This document shows, one piece after another, positions 10,901 to 20,950 of a stretch of DNA of 64,000 nt. Each line of letters begins with the position of its first letter. Position 1 is the first letter of the stretch. A program made the position numbers and the translations under genes. The notes under the pieces were generated by a model that made no database searches, was not told the DNA's origin, and was given only the letters and a program-made list of their open reading frames with translations. The DNA is from Zonotrichia leucophrys gambelii (Eukaryota > Chordata > Aves > Passeriformes > Passerellidae): positions 5,855,814 to 5,919,813 of the forward strand of contig NC_088193.1 of the NCBI RefSeq assembly GCF_028769735.1, given 5' to 3'.

Positions 10901-13900
10901 CTGCATTTTGGGATATTTCTGGGCTGCATTTCAGGGTGTTTTGCAGCATTTTGGCGTGCCACTTTTGGGCTGTGTCTCTGAGATGCAGCATTTTGGGATC
11001 AGCACTGACCACCCGCCTCCCTGCAGGGTCTGGGACGCTCTCACTGATGGCTTTGCCCCCCGGGGCTCCCCCCGGCCCTGGCAGCTCCCCGGGACCGAGG
11101 CCCTCGATGGCACCGACCCCCAGGTAGGGCTGTGACATCCCCACAGGGTCCCCTGGCTGTGATTGACAGCTGTCAGTCAGCCCCGAGGCTCAGTGACCAT
11201 CATGCACTGCAAACCACCCACAAAGGGTTGGCTTAGCGCCTGGTCTGTGCCAGTTTGCCTCCATGCCACATTGGGGTGGGTGGTTTTGGGGTAGAAAATG
11301 GGTTTTCATTTGTAGTGAGTTTGTGCTGTCAGTAGCTGCTTTTGGGGTTGTAAAAATGTCCCAGTATCCATGGAATTGAACCCATTTGGGTGTGTTGCTG
11401 AAGGGGGAAGAGAAGATCACCTCCTTGGGTTGTTTTCTGCTAAAAAAGTGAAAAAAGATGGTGAAGGTGGGGAAAAAGAAGATGCCTCCTCACCCTACAT
11501 ATCCATCCATCCATCCATCCATCATCCATCCATCCATCCATCCATCCATCCATCATCCATCCATCTATCCATCCATCCATCCATCATCCATCCATCATCA
11601 TCATCATCCATCATCCATCCATCCTCATCCATCATCCATCCATCCATCCATCCATCCATCCATCCATCCATCATCCATCCATCCATCCATTCCATCCATC
11701 ACCATCCATCATCATCCATCCATCCATCATCATCCATCATCCATCCATCCATCCATCATCCATCATCATCCATCCATCCATCATCCATCCATCCATCCAT
11801 CATCCATCCATCCATCCATCCATCATCCATCCATCCATCCATCCATCCATCATCCCTCCATCATCCATCCATCCATCCATCCATCCATCCATCCATCCAT
11901 CCATCCATCCATCCATCATCATCATCCATCCATCCATCCATCATCCACCCATCCATCCATCCATCCATCATCATCCATCCATCATCACATCCATCCATCC
12001 ATCCATCCATCATCCATCCATCCATCCATCCATCCATCCATCCATCCATCCATCCATCCATCCATCCATCATCCATCTCATCCATCCATCCATCCATCAT
12101 CCATCCATCCATCCATCCATCCTCCATCATCCCTCCATCCATCCATCATCCCTCCATCCATCCATCATCCATCCATCCATCCATCCCTCATCCATCCATC
12201 CATCCATCCATCATCCATCCATCCATCCATCCATCCATCCATCCATCCATCCATCCATCCATCCATCCATCCATCCATCCCATCCATCCATCCATCCAAA
12301 TCCATCCATCCATCCATCCATCCATCCATCCATCCATCCATCTCCATCATCCCCATCCACTCCATCTCATCCATCCATCCATCCATCCTTCCCCTCCACG
12401 TCCACCGTGTCCCACCTTTTCCCTCAATCCTCCATTCCCCACCAGTCCATTCCACATCCCTGCCTGTCTCCACCGAGGTGTACCCCACTCCATCCCATCA
12501 TGACTCTCCCTTCTTCCATCCAGCTCCATCCTACCATCTCCATCCAGGACCTGTCCAACATCTCCATCCATCTCCTGCAACACCTCTGCCTGCAGTGCTG
12601 TCCATTGTCCCTGCCCAAAGCCCCGTCCAACATCCCCATCCAGCATCTCCATGCAGTACCCTCAATGCAGTGTGTCCCATTCGATGTCCCCATGTCCCCC
12701 CATGCCAGGGCTGTGGCTCTGTCCCTGCTGGGGCCGTGCCCACACCAGGCTGGGCCTGTGGTGCCCCCAAGGCTGCCCAGCCTGTGTCTCCTGCAGCTCG
12801 GTGGGAAGGAGGAGGAGGAGGAAGAGGAAGAGGAGCTGACTGAGAGGAGTGAGCAGGACTCTGGGATCAATGAGGAGCCGCTGCTGACAGCTGAGCAGGT
12901 ACCCAGGGGCACCAAAAGCCAGGCTTGGCCACCTCAGCCCATGGCCATGAGCTGAAAGTACAAGGAAAAGGCAAATCCCATTTTGGGGTGTGGACTTGGA
13001 ATGTGGATGTAGGCAGATGTGTGGGCTGTGGGGGTGATGAGGGATTTGGGTGCATGTGGAAGGTGGGCTGTGGGTGCTGCTGTACAAAATGGGGGCGTGG
13101 GGGGAAGGATGGAAGTGTGGGGGGCAGAGGTGGGATGGATGCAGCTGCAGGTGCTGGTGTGGGGTGCAGGGTGCAGATGTGGGGTGCAGGATGCAGGTTC
13201 CACATGCAAGGTGCAGATGTGGGGTGCAGGATGCAGGGTCCAGATGTGGTGAGGGGGATGTGGAGGCAGTAGCAGGGTGTGGATGCCGGATAGAGAATGC
13301 AGGTGCAGGTGCAAGTACAGGATGCAGGATGCAGGAGGAGGAGGTGGGTGCAGAGAGCAGATGCAGCCAGGTGCAGGATGCAGATTTAGATGTGGATGCA
13401 GGTCCCCAGTGTCCATGGAATGTGGGATTTGGATGTGGGTGGGAGTGTGGGATGCAGATGCAGGAGCCAGGGTAGAGATGGATGTAAATGCAGGTGCTGA
13501 TGCAGGAGGAGGGGAGCAGAATGCAGATGCAGCATGGAGGGGAGGATGCAGAATGCTGATAAGGATGGAGGATGGAGGGAGCAGGATGCAGATGGAGGAT
13601 GGAGATAGAGGATGCAGGTGCAGGATGAAGGGAGCAGTTGCAGGTGTGGGTGCAGGATGTGAGGGGTGCAGGGTGCAGGAAGGATGCAGGTGTGGGATGT
13701 GGGATGCAGGGTGCAGGACAGTTGCAGGTGTGGGGTGCAGGGTGCAGGACAGTTGCAGGTGTGGGGTGCAGGGTGCAGGAAGGATGCAGGTGTGGGATGT
13801 GGGATGCAGGGTGCAGGACAGTTGCAGGTGTGGGGTGCAGGGTGCAGGACAGTTGCAGGTGTGGGGTGCAGGGTGCAGGACAGTTGCAGGTGTGGGGTGC

Positions 13901-16900
13901 AGGGTGCAGGACAGTTGCAGGTGTGGGGTGCAGGGTGCAGGAAGGATGCAGGTGTGGGGTGCAGGGTGCAGGACAGTTGCAGGTGTGGGGTGCAGGGTGC
14001 AGGACAGTTGCAGGTGCACATGGAGGTCCCTGATGCCCCACAGGTCATCGAGGAGCTGGAGGAGCTCATGCAGAGCTCACCCGACCCCGAGGCTGACCCC
14101 GAGGGTGAAGAGGAAGAGGAGGAGGAGGAGGATGAGGAGGAGGAGGAAGAAAGCAAGGCTGATGCTGAAGGCAAAGGTGGTGGTGGGGGCACGGAGCCCA
14201 TCGTGCTGCGGGAGCTGCATGCTTTCTCCCCTGCCCTCAACAACAACTGCTCCCACGAAGGTACGGCCAGCAAAGCCCAGGCCAGTCACTTTTTGGGGAC
14301 AATTCCAACCAAATTGGACAACTGAGTCTCTCCAGGCCTCAGTGCTGGCTTGCTCTGGGACTTTGCCAGAAGGGCTCTTGGCAAAAACTGTGAAGAACAC
14401 AGGGATGTGGCTTCTGGTGTGGAAAGGCACGTGGGGGTCACCAGGAGCCTTTGTGTTCTGCATGGGGGTTCCATGCACGTGAGATTTGTCACTGCTGGCG
14501 TGGGCTGTGTCACCAGCAGGCCCAGGCACTTCACTCATTGCTCTGCTCTTTATCTCACTGTGCAGCTTACCAATCACACCATGTCACTAATGGCACTGTG
14601 CATGTCACCAATTGCACCATGCATGTCCATAATCACACCATACATGTCACCAGTTGCACGATGCATGTCAATGATTGCACCACACATGTCACTAATTGCA
14701 CCATACATGTCACTGATTGCACCATACATGTCACTAATCACAGCCTGCCTGTCACTAATTGCACTGTGAGTATCACTGAGTGCACCTCGCATGTCACTAA
14801 TGGTGCCAGAAGTCCCTTAATTGCTCTGGGCACATCGTTTATGGCTCTGAGCATATCAGTAATTGCACTCTGGGTTTATCTCTTGCTGTCTCAGAAAATG
14901 CAGAGCCCATCTCGCTGAGCAGAGATGCATTTTACTGGCTGCAGTGTGTGTTTCACTGACTGCACTGGGGTGTCCCTGACTGCACCAGGCATTCCCTCCT
15001 TTCCCCATGCATGGCACTGCCTGCAGCGAGTCCAGAGGAAGCCACGGGGATGCCCCAAAGGCTGCAGCTCCTCTGCTGGGGTGACAAACTGGGAGAGCTG
15101 GGGAAGAGAAGGCTCTGGGGAGAGCTCAGAGCCCTTGCAGGGCCTAAAGGGGCTCCAGGGGAGCTGGAGAGGGACTGGGGACAAGGGATGGAGGGACAGG
15201 GCACAGGGAATGGCTCCCACTGCCAGAGGGCAGGGCTGGATGGGATATTGGGAATCGGGAATTGTTCCCTGTGAGGGTGGGCAGCCCTGGCACAGGGTGC
15301 CCAGAGCAGCTGTGGCTGCCCCTGGATCCCTGGCAGTGCCCAAGGCCAGGCTGGGGAGGGCTGGGAGCAGCCTGGAACAGTGGGAGGTGTCCCTGCCATG
15401 GCAGGGAGGTGGAACGAGATGGGCTGCAAGTCCCTCCAGCCCCTGTTGGGGATGTCCCGGGACACGAGGGGTCTGTACCCGGGCAGGGCTGGGCCAGGTG
15501 TTGGGATGTCCTGGGTCAGTAGCCAGTCTTTACCCAGGCAGGGCTGGGGTGGATATTCAGGATATCCCGGGACAGCAGGGCTCTGTACCCGGGCAGGGCT
15601 GGGGTGGATATTCAGGATATCCCGGGTCAGCAGGGCTCTGTACCCGGGCAGGGCTGGGGTGGATGTTCAGGATGCCCCGGCACACCAGGGCTCTCTGCCC
15701 GGGCAGGGCTGGGCCGGCTGTCGGCGCGGGAGCTGCTGGCGGCCGCGGGCCGGGCGGAGGCGGCGAGCCGGGCGCTCTCGGCCGAGCTGGTGGCGCAGCT
15801 GGCGCGGCGGGACGAGCTGGCCTTCGAGAAGGAGGTGAAGACGGCGTTCATCGGGGCGCTGCTGGCCGTGCAGGGCGAGCAGCGAGAGCAGCGAGAGGCC
15901 GCCCGGCGCCGCCGCAGGGACAAGGGGCTGAGCCTGCAAGGGGCGCGCTCCGAGCGCGGCGGCAGCATGCCCCGAAAGGTGGGCACCGGGGGGACACCGA
16001 CAGGAGAGGGGTGGTCCGGGGGCCAGGGGGGAGTGGGGGGATGTGGGGACGGGGTGGGGCAAGGGGATGAGGGATGGGATGGGATGGGATGGGATGGGAT
16101 GGGATGGGATGGGATGGGATGGGATGGGATGGGATGGGAATATTGACAGGGTGGGGCAGGGCGACATGGGGGCAAGGCGATGGATAGGATGGGATGGGAT
16201 AATGGGATGGAATGGGATGGAATGAGATGGGGTAATGGGATGGGATGAGAATAGTGACAGGGTGGGGCAGAGGGACATGGGGGTGAGGCAATCGATGGGA
16301 TGGGATGGGATGGGATGGGATGGGATGGGATGGGATGGGATGGGATGGATGGGATGGGAGGGAATGGAAGGGGATGGAAGGGGATGGAAGGGGATGGGAT
16401 AATGGGATGAGAATAGTGACAGGTTGGGCAGAGGGACATGGAGGCAAGGCAATGAGGGATGGGTCAGGATGGGATGGGATGGGATGGGATGGGATAATGG
16501 GATGGGATAATGGGATGGGAATAGTGACAGGGTGGGGCAGAAGGACATGGGGGTGAGGCAATCGATGGGATGGAATGGGATGGGATAATGGGATGGGATG
16601 GGAATAGTGACAGGGTGGGGCAGGGGGACATGGAGGCAAGGCGATGAGGGATGGGAGGGATGAGATGGGATAATGGGATGGGATGGGATGGGATGGGATG
16701 GGATGGGATGGGATGGGATGGGATGGGATGGGATGGGATGGGATGGGATAAGGGGATGGGATGGGAATAGTGACAGTATGGGGTAGAGGGGCATAGGAAG
16801 GACACAGGACAGGGGCAATGCAGGGACAGGGGCACTTGGAGCAGGGGCACAAAGGGATATGGGGTGGGGGTATGGAGCAGGGTGCAGGGATCGGGGCAGG

Positions 16901-19900
16901 GTGTGGATGTGGGAGGCATCCACAGGGAGTTGTGGGGATGCTGGTGGCAGGGGAGGTGCCAGGCTGATGTCGCTGTCCTGGGAGGTGACAGGGTGACACC
17001 TGGTTGTCCCCACAGCGCTTCAGCATGGAGGGCATCTCCAGCATCCTGCACTCCGGCCTGCGCCAGACCTTTGGCCCTACCACCAATGAGAAGCAGGTGC
17101 CCTTTTTCCCCCAAAATTGCCCAAATCTGTTTGTTTTCACTCCTCCTCCCTGCACTCCCCATTCCCCTGCATCCCCCAACCCCGTTAAAATCTTTCTTCA
17201 TTTTACAACCCTGCTCTATCCCCTACACCCTGGTAACCCCTCTTGAAAAAATTACCTGTTTTCACCCCAAAAAGTCCTCCCTGAGAAGGGACGGATTTGG
17301 GTGGAGTTTGCAGCACCCAGTTAGTTCAGCATTTCCCAAAATACCTGCAAATTAAATGCAATTGCAGAAATTTTGCAGAAATACTCTATTTTTGCACAAA
17401 TTTGTCTCAAGACAATGCAAAACCCAGGCAGCTTTGTGCCATTGGGGTGGTTTTTGGGGTGGCTTTTGTTTCTGCAGTACCTGAACACGGTGATTCCCTA
17501 TGAGAAGAAGGGCTCACCACCCTCCGTTGAGGACCTGCAGATGCTCACCAACAGTGAGTATCCATTCAAGCTGCTGGTTTGGGTCAGCATCACGTGTTTT
17601 GGGGACACAAAGGCACATTCTGCTTTGCTTCAGTGGCTGCAGTTTGGGCTATCATTGCAGCACAACCAGTTTGGGGGATTTTTTGCATCATTGCAGCATG
17701 GGCAGTTTGAGGTGCTGCTACCACCCACACTGCATCATCATTGCAATAAACCCACCTGGTGGGGAAAATCCCTGGTTTGCATCACTGCAGCACAGCTGGT
17801 TGGCAGCCAACACCTCCCCCAGTTTATGCTCCTTATATCAGGGTTGGTTTGGGGTAAAACTCCCATTCTGCACTGGCACAGGTTGGCTAATGGGGATGGA
17901 ATTCCTTTTTGGTCCTGTTTGTGTGGGTGTTCCCAGGCCTGCTGCATTAATTGTATGGGGAAATTGCATGGCAGCTGTGGGGCTGGTTTGGGGGGGAAAG
18001 GGGCATTTGGGGGGCAGCAGGGCCAGGCTCACAGCTTTGTTCTCCCCCACAGTCCTGTTTGCCATGAAGGAGGGGAATGAGAAGGTGCCCACTCTGCTCA
18101 CGGATTACATCCTCAAAGGTACCTGCTCCTGTTCCTGCCCCTCGCGCATCCTTCACTCAGCTCCTCTGCAGCTCTGGGCCGCCAACACAGATCCCTTCTG
18201 CATCCTCCTGCCTCCCACTGCATCCTTTGTGTGTCCCTTGGGCATCCCCATCCATCTGGGATCTCCTGGGCCTCCTTGTGCATCCCTGTGCATCTCCCAC
18301 ACCCCTCTTGTCCATCTCTTGTGCATCCTCCTGAGTCCTCGTGTGTCCTTCATGTTCCTGCTGTGCATTGCTCTGTGTGTGCAGCCCTTTCCTGTTCCTG
18401 CTGCATCCCATGTGCAGCCTCCTGCAGCATTTCTGCATCCTCATGTGCCCAGGTGCCTCATTCACACTCATGCAGCCTTTCTGCTCCTGAACCCCTGTGC
18501 ATGTGGGGCACACTCGTGTGTCCCTGTGCCCTCCTGGCTGTCCCTGTGCACTCTCCTGTGTCCCTGGGCACCCTGGCCCACTGTCCATCACTGCAGCCAT
18601 GCAGCCCATGTTGTCCGTGAAACCCTGTGCATGCAGCATCGTGTGTGCCACTGTGCACTCCTCTTCCCTGTGCACTCTCCTGGTCCTGGCACCCTGGCAC
18701 CCTGTCCATCACGTGCTGCCAATGCACCCATGTCACGTGCACTCGTGCAGCATTGCACTGTGCATTCTTGTGCATCCCCGTGCACACTTGTGCATCCTCC
18801 TGCATCCCTGTGCATCCTCCTGCATTCCAATGCATCCTTCTACATCCCTGTGCATCGTCCTGGATCACAGTGCATTCTCCTGCATTGCAATGCATCTTCA
18901 TGCATCCTCCTGCATCCCTGTGCATCCTCCTGTATTCTAATGCATCCTTGTGCATCCCTGTGCATTGTCCTGGATCACAGTGCATCCTCATGCATCCTTG
19001 TGCATCCTCATGCATTCAAGTGCATCCTCCTGTATCCTTGTCCATCCCTGTGCTTGCTTATGGATCATAGTACATCCTCATGCATCTTTCAATGCATTCC
19101 TGTGCATCCTCCTGCATTCTTGTGCATCCCCATGCATACTTCTGTATGCTCCTGCATCCTTGTGCATCCCTCCTGCATCCCTGTGCATCTTCCTGAATCC
19201 CAATGCACCTCCATGCTTCCCCCCCCACCCCTGTGCATCCTTGTGCTTGCTCATGCATTCCAGTGCATCCTCCTGCATTCCAATGCATCTTTGTACATCC
19301 TTGTCCATCCTCCTGCATCCTCCTGCATCCCTGTGCATCCTCCTGCATCCCAATTGCCCCTCCATGCTTCCCCACACACCCCTGTGCATGCCTGTGCATC
19401 CTCATTATTCCAATGCATCATTCCTGCATCCTGTGCATCCCTGTGCTGCTCATGATTCCAGTGCATCCTCTGCATTCCAGTGCATCCTCCTGCATTCCAA
19501 TGCATCCTCCTGCATCCCTGTGCATCCTCCTGCATCCCAATGCACTTCCACGCTTCCCCACACCCCCTGTGCCTTCCTGTACATTCTCTTGCATCCCTGT
19601 GCATCCTTGTGCTTGCTCATGCATTCCAGTACATCCTCCTGCATTCCAATGCATCTTTGTACATCCTCCTGCATCCTCCTGCATCTCTATGCATCCCTGT
19701 GCATCCTCCTGCATCCCTGTGCATCCTCCTTTATTCCAATGCATCATCCTGCATCCCTGTGCATCCCTGTGCTCGCTCCTGCATTCCAGTGCATCCTCCT
19801 TTATTCCAATGCATTATCCTGCATCCCTGAGCTCGCTCCTGCATTCCAGTGCATCCTCCTGCCTTCCTGCACCCGGGTGCCCCGTGCAGTGCCCCAGCCC

Positions 19901-19949
19901 CTCTCTCTCTCTCTCTCTGTCTCTCTCTGCAGTGCTCTGCCCGACCTGA
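7680..19949 (+). CDS. FEZ1: FEZ1, full coding span (nine coding exons, 400 aa)
   Basis: FEZ1 is a cytoplasmic adaptor that links cargo to kinesin-1 heavy chain and supports axon growth, fasciculation and vesicle transport. Joining 7680-7954, 11027-11123, 12797-12898, 14044-14260, 15707-15978, 17016-17096, 17478-17553, 18053-18118 and 19933-19949 gives 1203 nt, 400 codons plus TGA, against 392 in human FEZ1. Family landmarks are the N-terminus MEAPLVSL, the FKSMEDL motif (Ser46, equivalent to the MARK-phosphorylated Ser58 of human), acidic runs at ~129-137 and ~175-195, [10 protein letters not shown], a helical/coiled-coil region at ~232-310 with QLARRDEL, the RFSMEGIS segment, and the C-terminus LCPT. 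The start has a good context (G at -3 and +4). It converges on PKNOX2. Identification is secure; splice ends were set by hand but all phases close. Confidence 0.96.
8165..8500. repeat. Degenerate ~18-25 bp repeat (GAGTAGCTGTGTAGCATC)
   Basis: Imperfect recurrences of GAGTAGCTGTGTAGCATCCT and GTAGTATCTTTTGAGTA lie in FEZ1 intron 2. The stretch from ~8500 to 9540 after it is unique intronic sequence in which nothing was recognised. Confidence 0.6.
9545..10065. repeat. Polypyrimidine tract (TTTTCTCC-type), ~520 bp
   Basis: The + strand is almost all C and T, in degenerate CCCTTTTTCTCCATTTTC units. Long homopurine-homopyrimidine mirror tracts can form H-DNA. The open Phe/Ser/Pro-rich frames are artefacts. 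It lies in FEZ1 intron 2. Confidence 0.85.
10160..10950. repeat. ~23 bp minisatellite before FEZ1 exon 3
   Basis: From ~10540 to 10945 the unit TTCTGGGCTGCATTTTGGGA (plus TAT) is repeated about 17 times with small indels; to the left it is more diverged (CATTTGGGGTGTTTCAG types). It ends ~75 bases before the exon 3 acceptor. Confidence 0.9.
11027..11123 (+). CDS. FEZ1: FEZ1 coding exon 3 (VWDALTD...)
   Basis: The acceptor CCTCCCTGCAG ends at 11026 and the donor GTAGGG starts at 11124. One base completes Glu92, then 32 codons follow beginning VWDALTDGF, matching family VWDALTDN, and ending EALDGTDPQ. The middle is more Pro/Arg-rich than in mammals. Confidence 0.93.
11499..12390. repeat. (CCAT)n microsatellite, ~890 bp, in FEZ1 intron 3
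   Basis: Near-pure tetranucleotide CCAT/ATCC with scattered CATCAT interruptions and a few T or C changes. A second array of the same motif and orientation lies at 39573-40300 in PKNOX2. The tetranucleotide gives open frames in all phases (SIHP or MDGW proteins), none of them real. Sequence from ~12390 to 12796 is unique. Confidence 0.97.
12797..12898 (+). CDS. FEZ1: FEZ1 coding exon 4 (acidic, [10 protein letters not shown])
   Basis: The acceptor TCTCCTGCAG ends at 12796 and the donor GTACCC starts at 12899. The exon has 34 in-phase codons: LGGK, nine Glu in a row, then [10 protein letters not shown] and [11 protein letters not shown]. The [12 protein letters not shown] phrase is diagnostic for FEZ proteins. 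Confidence 0.95.
12965..14035. repeat. 31 bp minisatellite (GTGCAGG-rich) in FEZ1 intron 4
   Basis: From 13670 to 14030 copies are nearly identical: GTGTGGGGTGCAGGGTGCAG plus GACAGTTGCAG, 31 bp, alternating with a GGAAGGATGCAG/GGGATGTGGGATGCAG variant to form higher-order units. The part from 12965 to 13670 is an older, diverged version. It ends within 15 bases of the exon 5 acceptor region. Confidence 0.92.
14044..14260 (+). CDS. FEZ1: FEZ1 coding exon 5 (VIEELEEL, acidic run)
   Basis: The acceptor GCCCCACAG ends at 14043 and the donor GTACGG starts at 14261. It encodes 72 codons plus one base: [17 protein letters not shown], a long Glu/Asp run, a Gly-rich patch not seen in mammals, and NNNCSHEG, where human has NNNWSYEG. 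Gly231 is split across the junction. Confidence 0.95.
14570..14830. repeat. ~21 bp minisatellite (ATGTCACTAATTGCACC)
   Basis: About a dozen copies of CATACATGTCACTAATTGCAC, with variants CACCAGTTGCACGATGC and CACTGATTGC, in FEZ1 intron 5. Confidence 0.9.
15030..15450 (+). mobile_element. CR1-like LINE fragment, sense
   Basis: This is a well-preserved CR1 3' region on the + strand. In order it holds GAGGAAGCCACGGGGATGCC, a GAGAGCTGGGGAAG part, GGCAGGGCTGGATGGGATAT, GGGTGCCCAGAGCAGC, and GGTGGAACGAGATGGGCTG near 15410-15430. It sits in FEZ1 intron 5 immediately before the 55-bp acceptor-derived repeat. Confidence 0.8.
15460..15706. repeat. 55 bp tandem repeat that includes the FEZ1 exon 6 acceptor
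   Basis: Copies of CTGTACCCGGGCAGGGCTGG followed by a GGTGGATATTCAGGATATCC segment recur with exact 55 bp spacing. The bases following each CAG start at 15487, 15542, 15597 and 15652, and the true exon starts at 15707. Thus four ghost acceptors precede the real one, each with the exon's first bases GGCTGGG; the 15487 copy resembles the exon for ~18 bases. Confidence 0.9.
15707..15978 (+). CDS. FEZ1: FEZ1 coding exon 6 (coiled-coil/helical region)
   Basis: The largest C-terminal exon, with 90 codons after completing Gly231. It reads [20 protein letters not shown], then [20 protein letters not shown], and later [29 protein letters not shown] and KGLSLQ are family hallmarks. Its first third is very GC- and Ala-rich compared with mammals. 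The donor GTGGGC is at 15979. The helical, charged make-up fits the kinesin/cargo-binding coiled-coil half of FEZ1. Confidence 0.95.
16070..16750. repeat. (GGGAT)n pentanucleotide arrays in FEZ1 intron 6
   Basis: Pure GGGAT/TGGGA tracts at about 16073-16139, 16287-16346, 16465-16495 and 16677-16749 are separated by copies of a ~60 bp linker containing ATAGTGACAGGGTGGGGCAG and GACATGGGGGTGAGGCAAT, so the whole is a compound repeat with about five long units. The G-rich strand lies on +. Sequence 16750-17015 is unique. Confidence 0.93.
17016..17096 (+). CDS. FEZ1: FEZ1 coding exon 7 (RFSMEGIS...)
   Basis: The acceptor TCCCCACAG ends at 17015 and the donor GTGCCC starts at 17097. The 27 codons read [20 protein letters not shown] and PTTNEKQ, nearly identical to mammals. 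The following intron (17097-17477) is short and holds no repeat that I recognise. Confidence 0.96.
17478..17553 (+). CDS. FEZ1: FEZ1 coding exon 8 ([11 protein letters not shown]...)
   Basis: The acceptor TTTCTGCAG ends at 17477 and the donor GTGAGT starts at 17554. It encodes [25 protein letters not shown] in continuous frame plus one base of Ile374, highly conserved in FEZ1/FEZ2. The next intron (17554-18052) contains weak ~50 bp recurrences of CATCATTGCAGCA only. Confidence 0.97.
18053..18118 (+). CDS. FEZ1: FEZ1 coding exon 9 ([12 protein letters not shown]...)
   Basis: The acceptor CCCCCACAG ends at 18052 and the donor GTACCT starts at 18119. It encodes [21 protein letters not shown] and the first base of Val396. 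The segment is almost invariant in the family. Confidence 0.97.
18140..19900. repeat. ~10/20 bp minisatellite (TGCATCCT) in FEZ1 intron 9
   Basis: The intron is almost wholly made of TGCATCC-based units such as CCTGCATCCCTGTGCATCCT, sharpest from ~18780 to 19870 and diverged before. The array ends in a (CT)n tract that serves as the exon 10 polypyrimidine tract. The Cys/His/Pro/Ser-rich frames of up to ~650 codons across it are artefacts. Confidence 0.92.
19933..19949 (+). CDS. FEZ1: FEZ1 last coding exon (VLCPT stop)
   Basis: The acceptor CTCTCTGCAG ends at 19932. Two bases complete Val396, then Leu-Cys-Pro-Thr and TGA at 19947-19949, matching the family C-terminus. It is only 17 coding bases, so automatic annotation may miss it. 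Confidence 0.95.
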
Positions 19950-20092
19950 CGCGGTGCTGCCCCCACACTCCCACCCCGGCGCCTCCAAACGGGGCCAAAC
20001 CCCAGGACAAAGGGTCACCCCCCCGTGGCTGCCCCACCCCGCACTCCCCCCTTTGCACAGCTGGGAATAAAGAATTCCTTACGTTAATTAGG
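19950..20092 (+). other. FEZ1: FEZ1 3'UTR (short)
   Basis: AATAAA at 20066-20071 is followed ~20-30 bases later by GT-rich sequence (GGTGTCCAGTGTCTGTGTC), a typical cleavage context. The 3'UTR would be only ~140 nt. Longer forms cannot be excluded. Confidence 0.65.
20066..20071 (+). terminator. FEZ1: FEZ1 polyadenylation signal AATAAA
   Basis: Canonical hexamer 117 bases after the stop codon, with a downstream GU-rich element. Confidence 0.7.
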
Positions 20093-20399
20093 CAACTGGT
20101 GTCCAGTGTCTGTGTCTCCCCTTGCTCCTGGCGGTGCTTTGCAGCTTTTTGATAGGAAAATGATGTTTTTAAGCAAAAAAAAATTCCAAACACTGACTTG
20201 GCTCATGAATATTCTGGGATCTCTAAAAAACACAAACTTCTGGCTAACGAGCTGCTGGCTGCAGCTGCCACCATCAGAGGGGCAAAATTCAGATTAAATT
20301 CCATTCTCAGGGATTTTTCCCATTTTTTTCACTTTTCTGTGATCCCATTTTCTGCTAAAAATTGTGCAAACATCACCCAGAAAATCAACCCATTATTTA

Positions 20400-20950
20400 G
20401 GAATAGCTCATTAAGGGACAGGGGGGCTTCCATCTCTGCCATTTGGGAGAGAATTGCTCTGTTTTGGGGTTTGTCACTCATTCTGGGGAAGAGTGCCTAA
20501 TTTGGGGGTTGTTGCTCGTTTTTGCAGAGTGTTGTCCATTTTGGGGCAAATTCAGTCATTTTGGGAGAATATACTCATTTCCAGAAGGAGCAGTTTGGGA
20601 CAGCATCCTTTGGGGGCATGTCCCTCATTTTGGGGGAGAATTTTTGGAGAACACAACTCCTTTTGGGGTGAGCACCCATTTTGGGGGAGAATCACTCATT
20701 TCAGGGAGAAATTAGCCCCTTTTGGGTCATCACTTGATTTTCAGGAGCATCCCTCATTTTTGGAGACCATCACTCATTTTGGGGTTGTCTGGAACACTTT
20801 GGGGGAGCTTCTGGGGGAGAATCACACATTTTTGGAGAGAACAGCTCATTTTGGGGTGTGCCTCATTCATTAGTGGGCAAAATCTCATTGGAGCTTGTTT
20901 GAGGGGGGAAATTTTCATTTTTGGTGGACCATCAGTTTTGGAAGTATAAA
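20400..20950. repeat. ~24 bp degenerate repeat (CATTTTGGGGGAGAAT)
   Basis: Imperfect copies of CATTTTGGGGGAGAATCACT lie between the two convergent genes. No gene signal was found. Confidence 0.7.

Noticed and set aside
11370..12843. Open frames of 377-461 codons (SIHP repeats) and MDGW frames on the other strand
   Set aside because: Pure consequence of (CCAT)n; no family, no splice context. The same applies to 39147-40473.
17500..19455. 651-codon open frame, the longest in the window
   Set aside because: It runs through FEZ1 exon 8 in a wrong frame and then the TGCATCC minisatellite; the true gene is split by introns in other frames.
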